Source: an uncultured Arsenicibacter sp. (GTDB lineage: Bacteria; Bacteroidota; Bacteroidia; Cytophagales; Spirosomataceae). From it: a stretch of 31,369 nucleotides of DNA. The position numbers and the translations under genes were made by a program. The number at the start of each line of letters is the position of its first letter. Within the stretch, counting starts at the first letter, position 1. The DNA lies in NCBI RefSeq assembly GCF_945952095.1, contig NZ_CAMFHL010000064.1, positions 1 through 31,369 of the forward strand, given 5' to 3'. The notes under the pieces were generated by a model that did not search any database, had not been told where the DNA came from, and worked only from the letters and a program-made list of their open reading frames with translations. This document shows positions 31,168 to 31,369 of this stretch, piece after piece.

Positions 31168-31369
31168 AATCATTCTTTTCCTCATACCCCGTCAGCGCCT
31201 CCCGCATGCGCCGTTTCATAATTTGCCGGAGGCGTTCGGGTTGGAGGACAATCATGCCTTCGCCGAAGCCCAGAATCTCCTTCTCCAGCTCGAAATTGTG
31301 CTGCACCTTTAGCTGAATAACGATGCCGTCCGGTCGCCGCTCCACGACCTGCTGTGAGTGGTGCAGGGG
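31166..31369 (-). CDS. WYL-domain transcriptional regulator, C-terminal end
   Basis: The minus frame runs open from the window edge to a TAA at 31166-31168, giving 67 C-terminal residues. PLHHSQQVVE, DGIVIQLKVQHNFELEKEIL and LGFGEGMIVLQPERL are typical of the WYL (YafY-type) ligand-binding domain and its C-terminal extension. Members are DNA-binding regulators that sense small ligands, often nucleotides. The N-terminal helix-turn-helix lies outside the window. The convergent neighbour is the ABC exporter. Confidence 0.85.
   Translation of the reverse strand, partial: PLHHSQQVVERRPDGIVIQLKVQHNFELEKEILGFGEGMIVLQPERLRQIMKRRMREALTGYEEKND

Overview
The window looks like the end of an assembled contig from a Bacteroidota genome, most likely order Cytophagales and Spirosomataceae-like. 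The reasons are a gliding-motility lipoprotein GldH, a BlaI/M56 sensor pair of the Bacteroidota kind, promoters with the TAnnTTTG -7 element, starts without clear Shine-Dalgarno sequences (some TTG), and a PSCyt/DUF1501 gene pair. Base composition looks moderately GC-rich (not computed). Genus is an inference. Bases 1-46 are not genomic: they are an Illumina Nextera P7/i7 adapter remnant.

Layout. 47-4417 (minus): a large planctomycete-type cytochrome c-like lipoprotein (PSCyt1/DUF1549/LamG/DUF1553) followed by a Tat-exported DUF1501 protein cut by the contig end. 4620-9459 (plus): a cyclase-family hydrolase, a secreted zinc metalloprotease (DUF5117/DUF4953 type) and an outer-membrane porin-like protein. 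9571-13170 (plus): three glycosyltransferases (soluble GT2, membrane cellulose synthase-like GT2, GT-C/GT87-like), probably one glycan or glycolipid operon. 13192-14793 (minus) is a SulP anion transporter, divergent from a YhdH/AcuI-like oxidoreductase (15008-16003); three copies of an 11-mer lie between them. 16093-19217 (minus) is a BlaI repressor, an M56 BlaR1-like sensor protease, and a smaller protein that looks like the M56 sensor without its protease half. 19468-23586 holds gldH, a LON-substrate-binding-domain protein, an AI-2E family transporter (minus), a beta-propeller-like lipoprotein and an orphan OmpR-type response regulator. 23748-25097 (minus) is an Nramp-like transporter without the canonical metal-binding motifs. 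29255-31093 (plus) is an MsbA-like ABC exporter, and the window ends in the 3' end of a WYL-domain regulator gene (minus).

The most unusual region is 25165-29146 (minus): a PadR regulator followed by five tandem paralogues. Each has a related N-terminal helical domain (HAAS/DUF1700-like) joined to a divergent four-helix membrane domain. Paralogues 2 and 3 in transcription order share a 165-bp perfect direct repeat covering their start regions and leaders, and a two-hairpin intergenic module occurs three times between the genes. This constant-N-terminus, variable-membrane-domain layout suggests a family that expands or reshuffles by recombination under PadR control. Several families of dispersed intergenic inverted repeats also occur. 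No rRNA, tRNA, CRISPR array or insertion sequence was recognised, and no gene-free stretch exceeds 300 bases.
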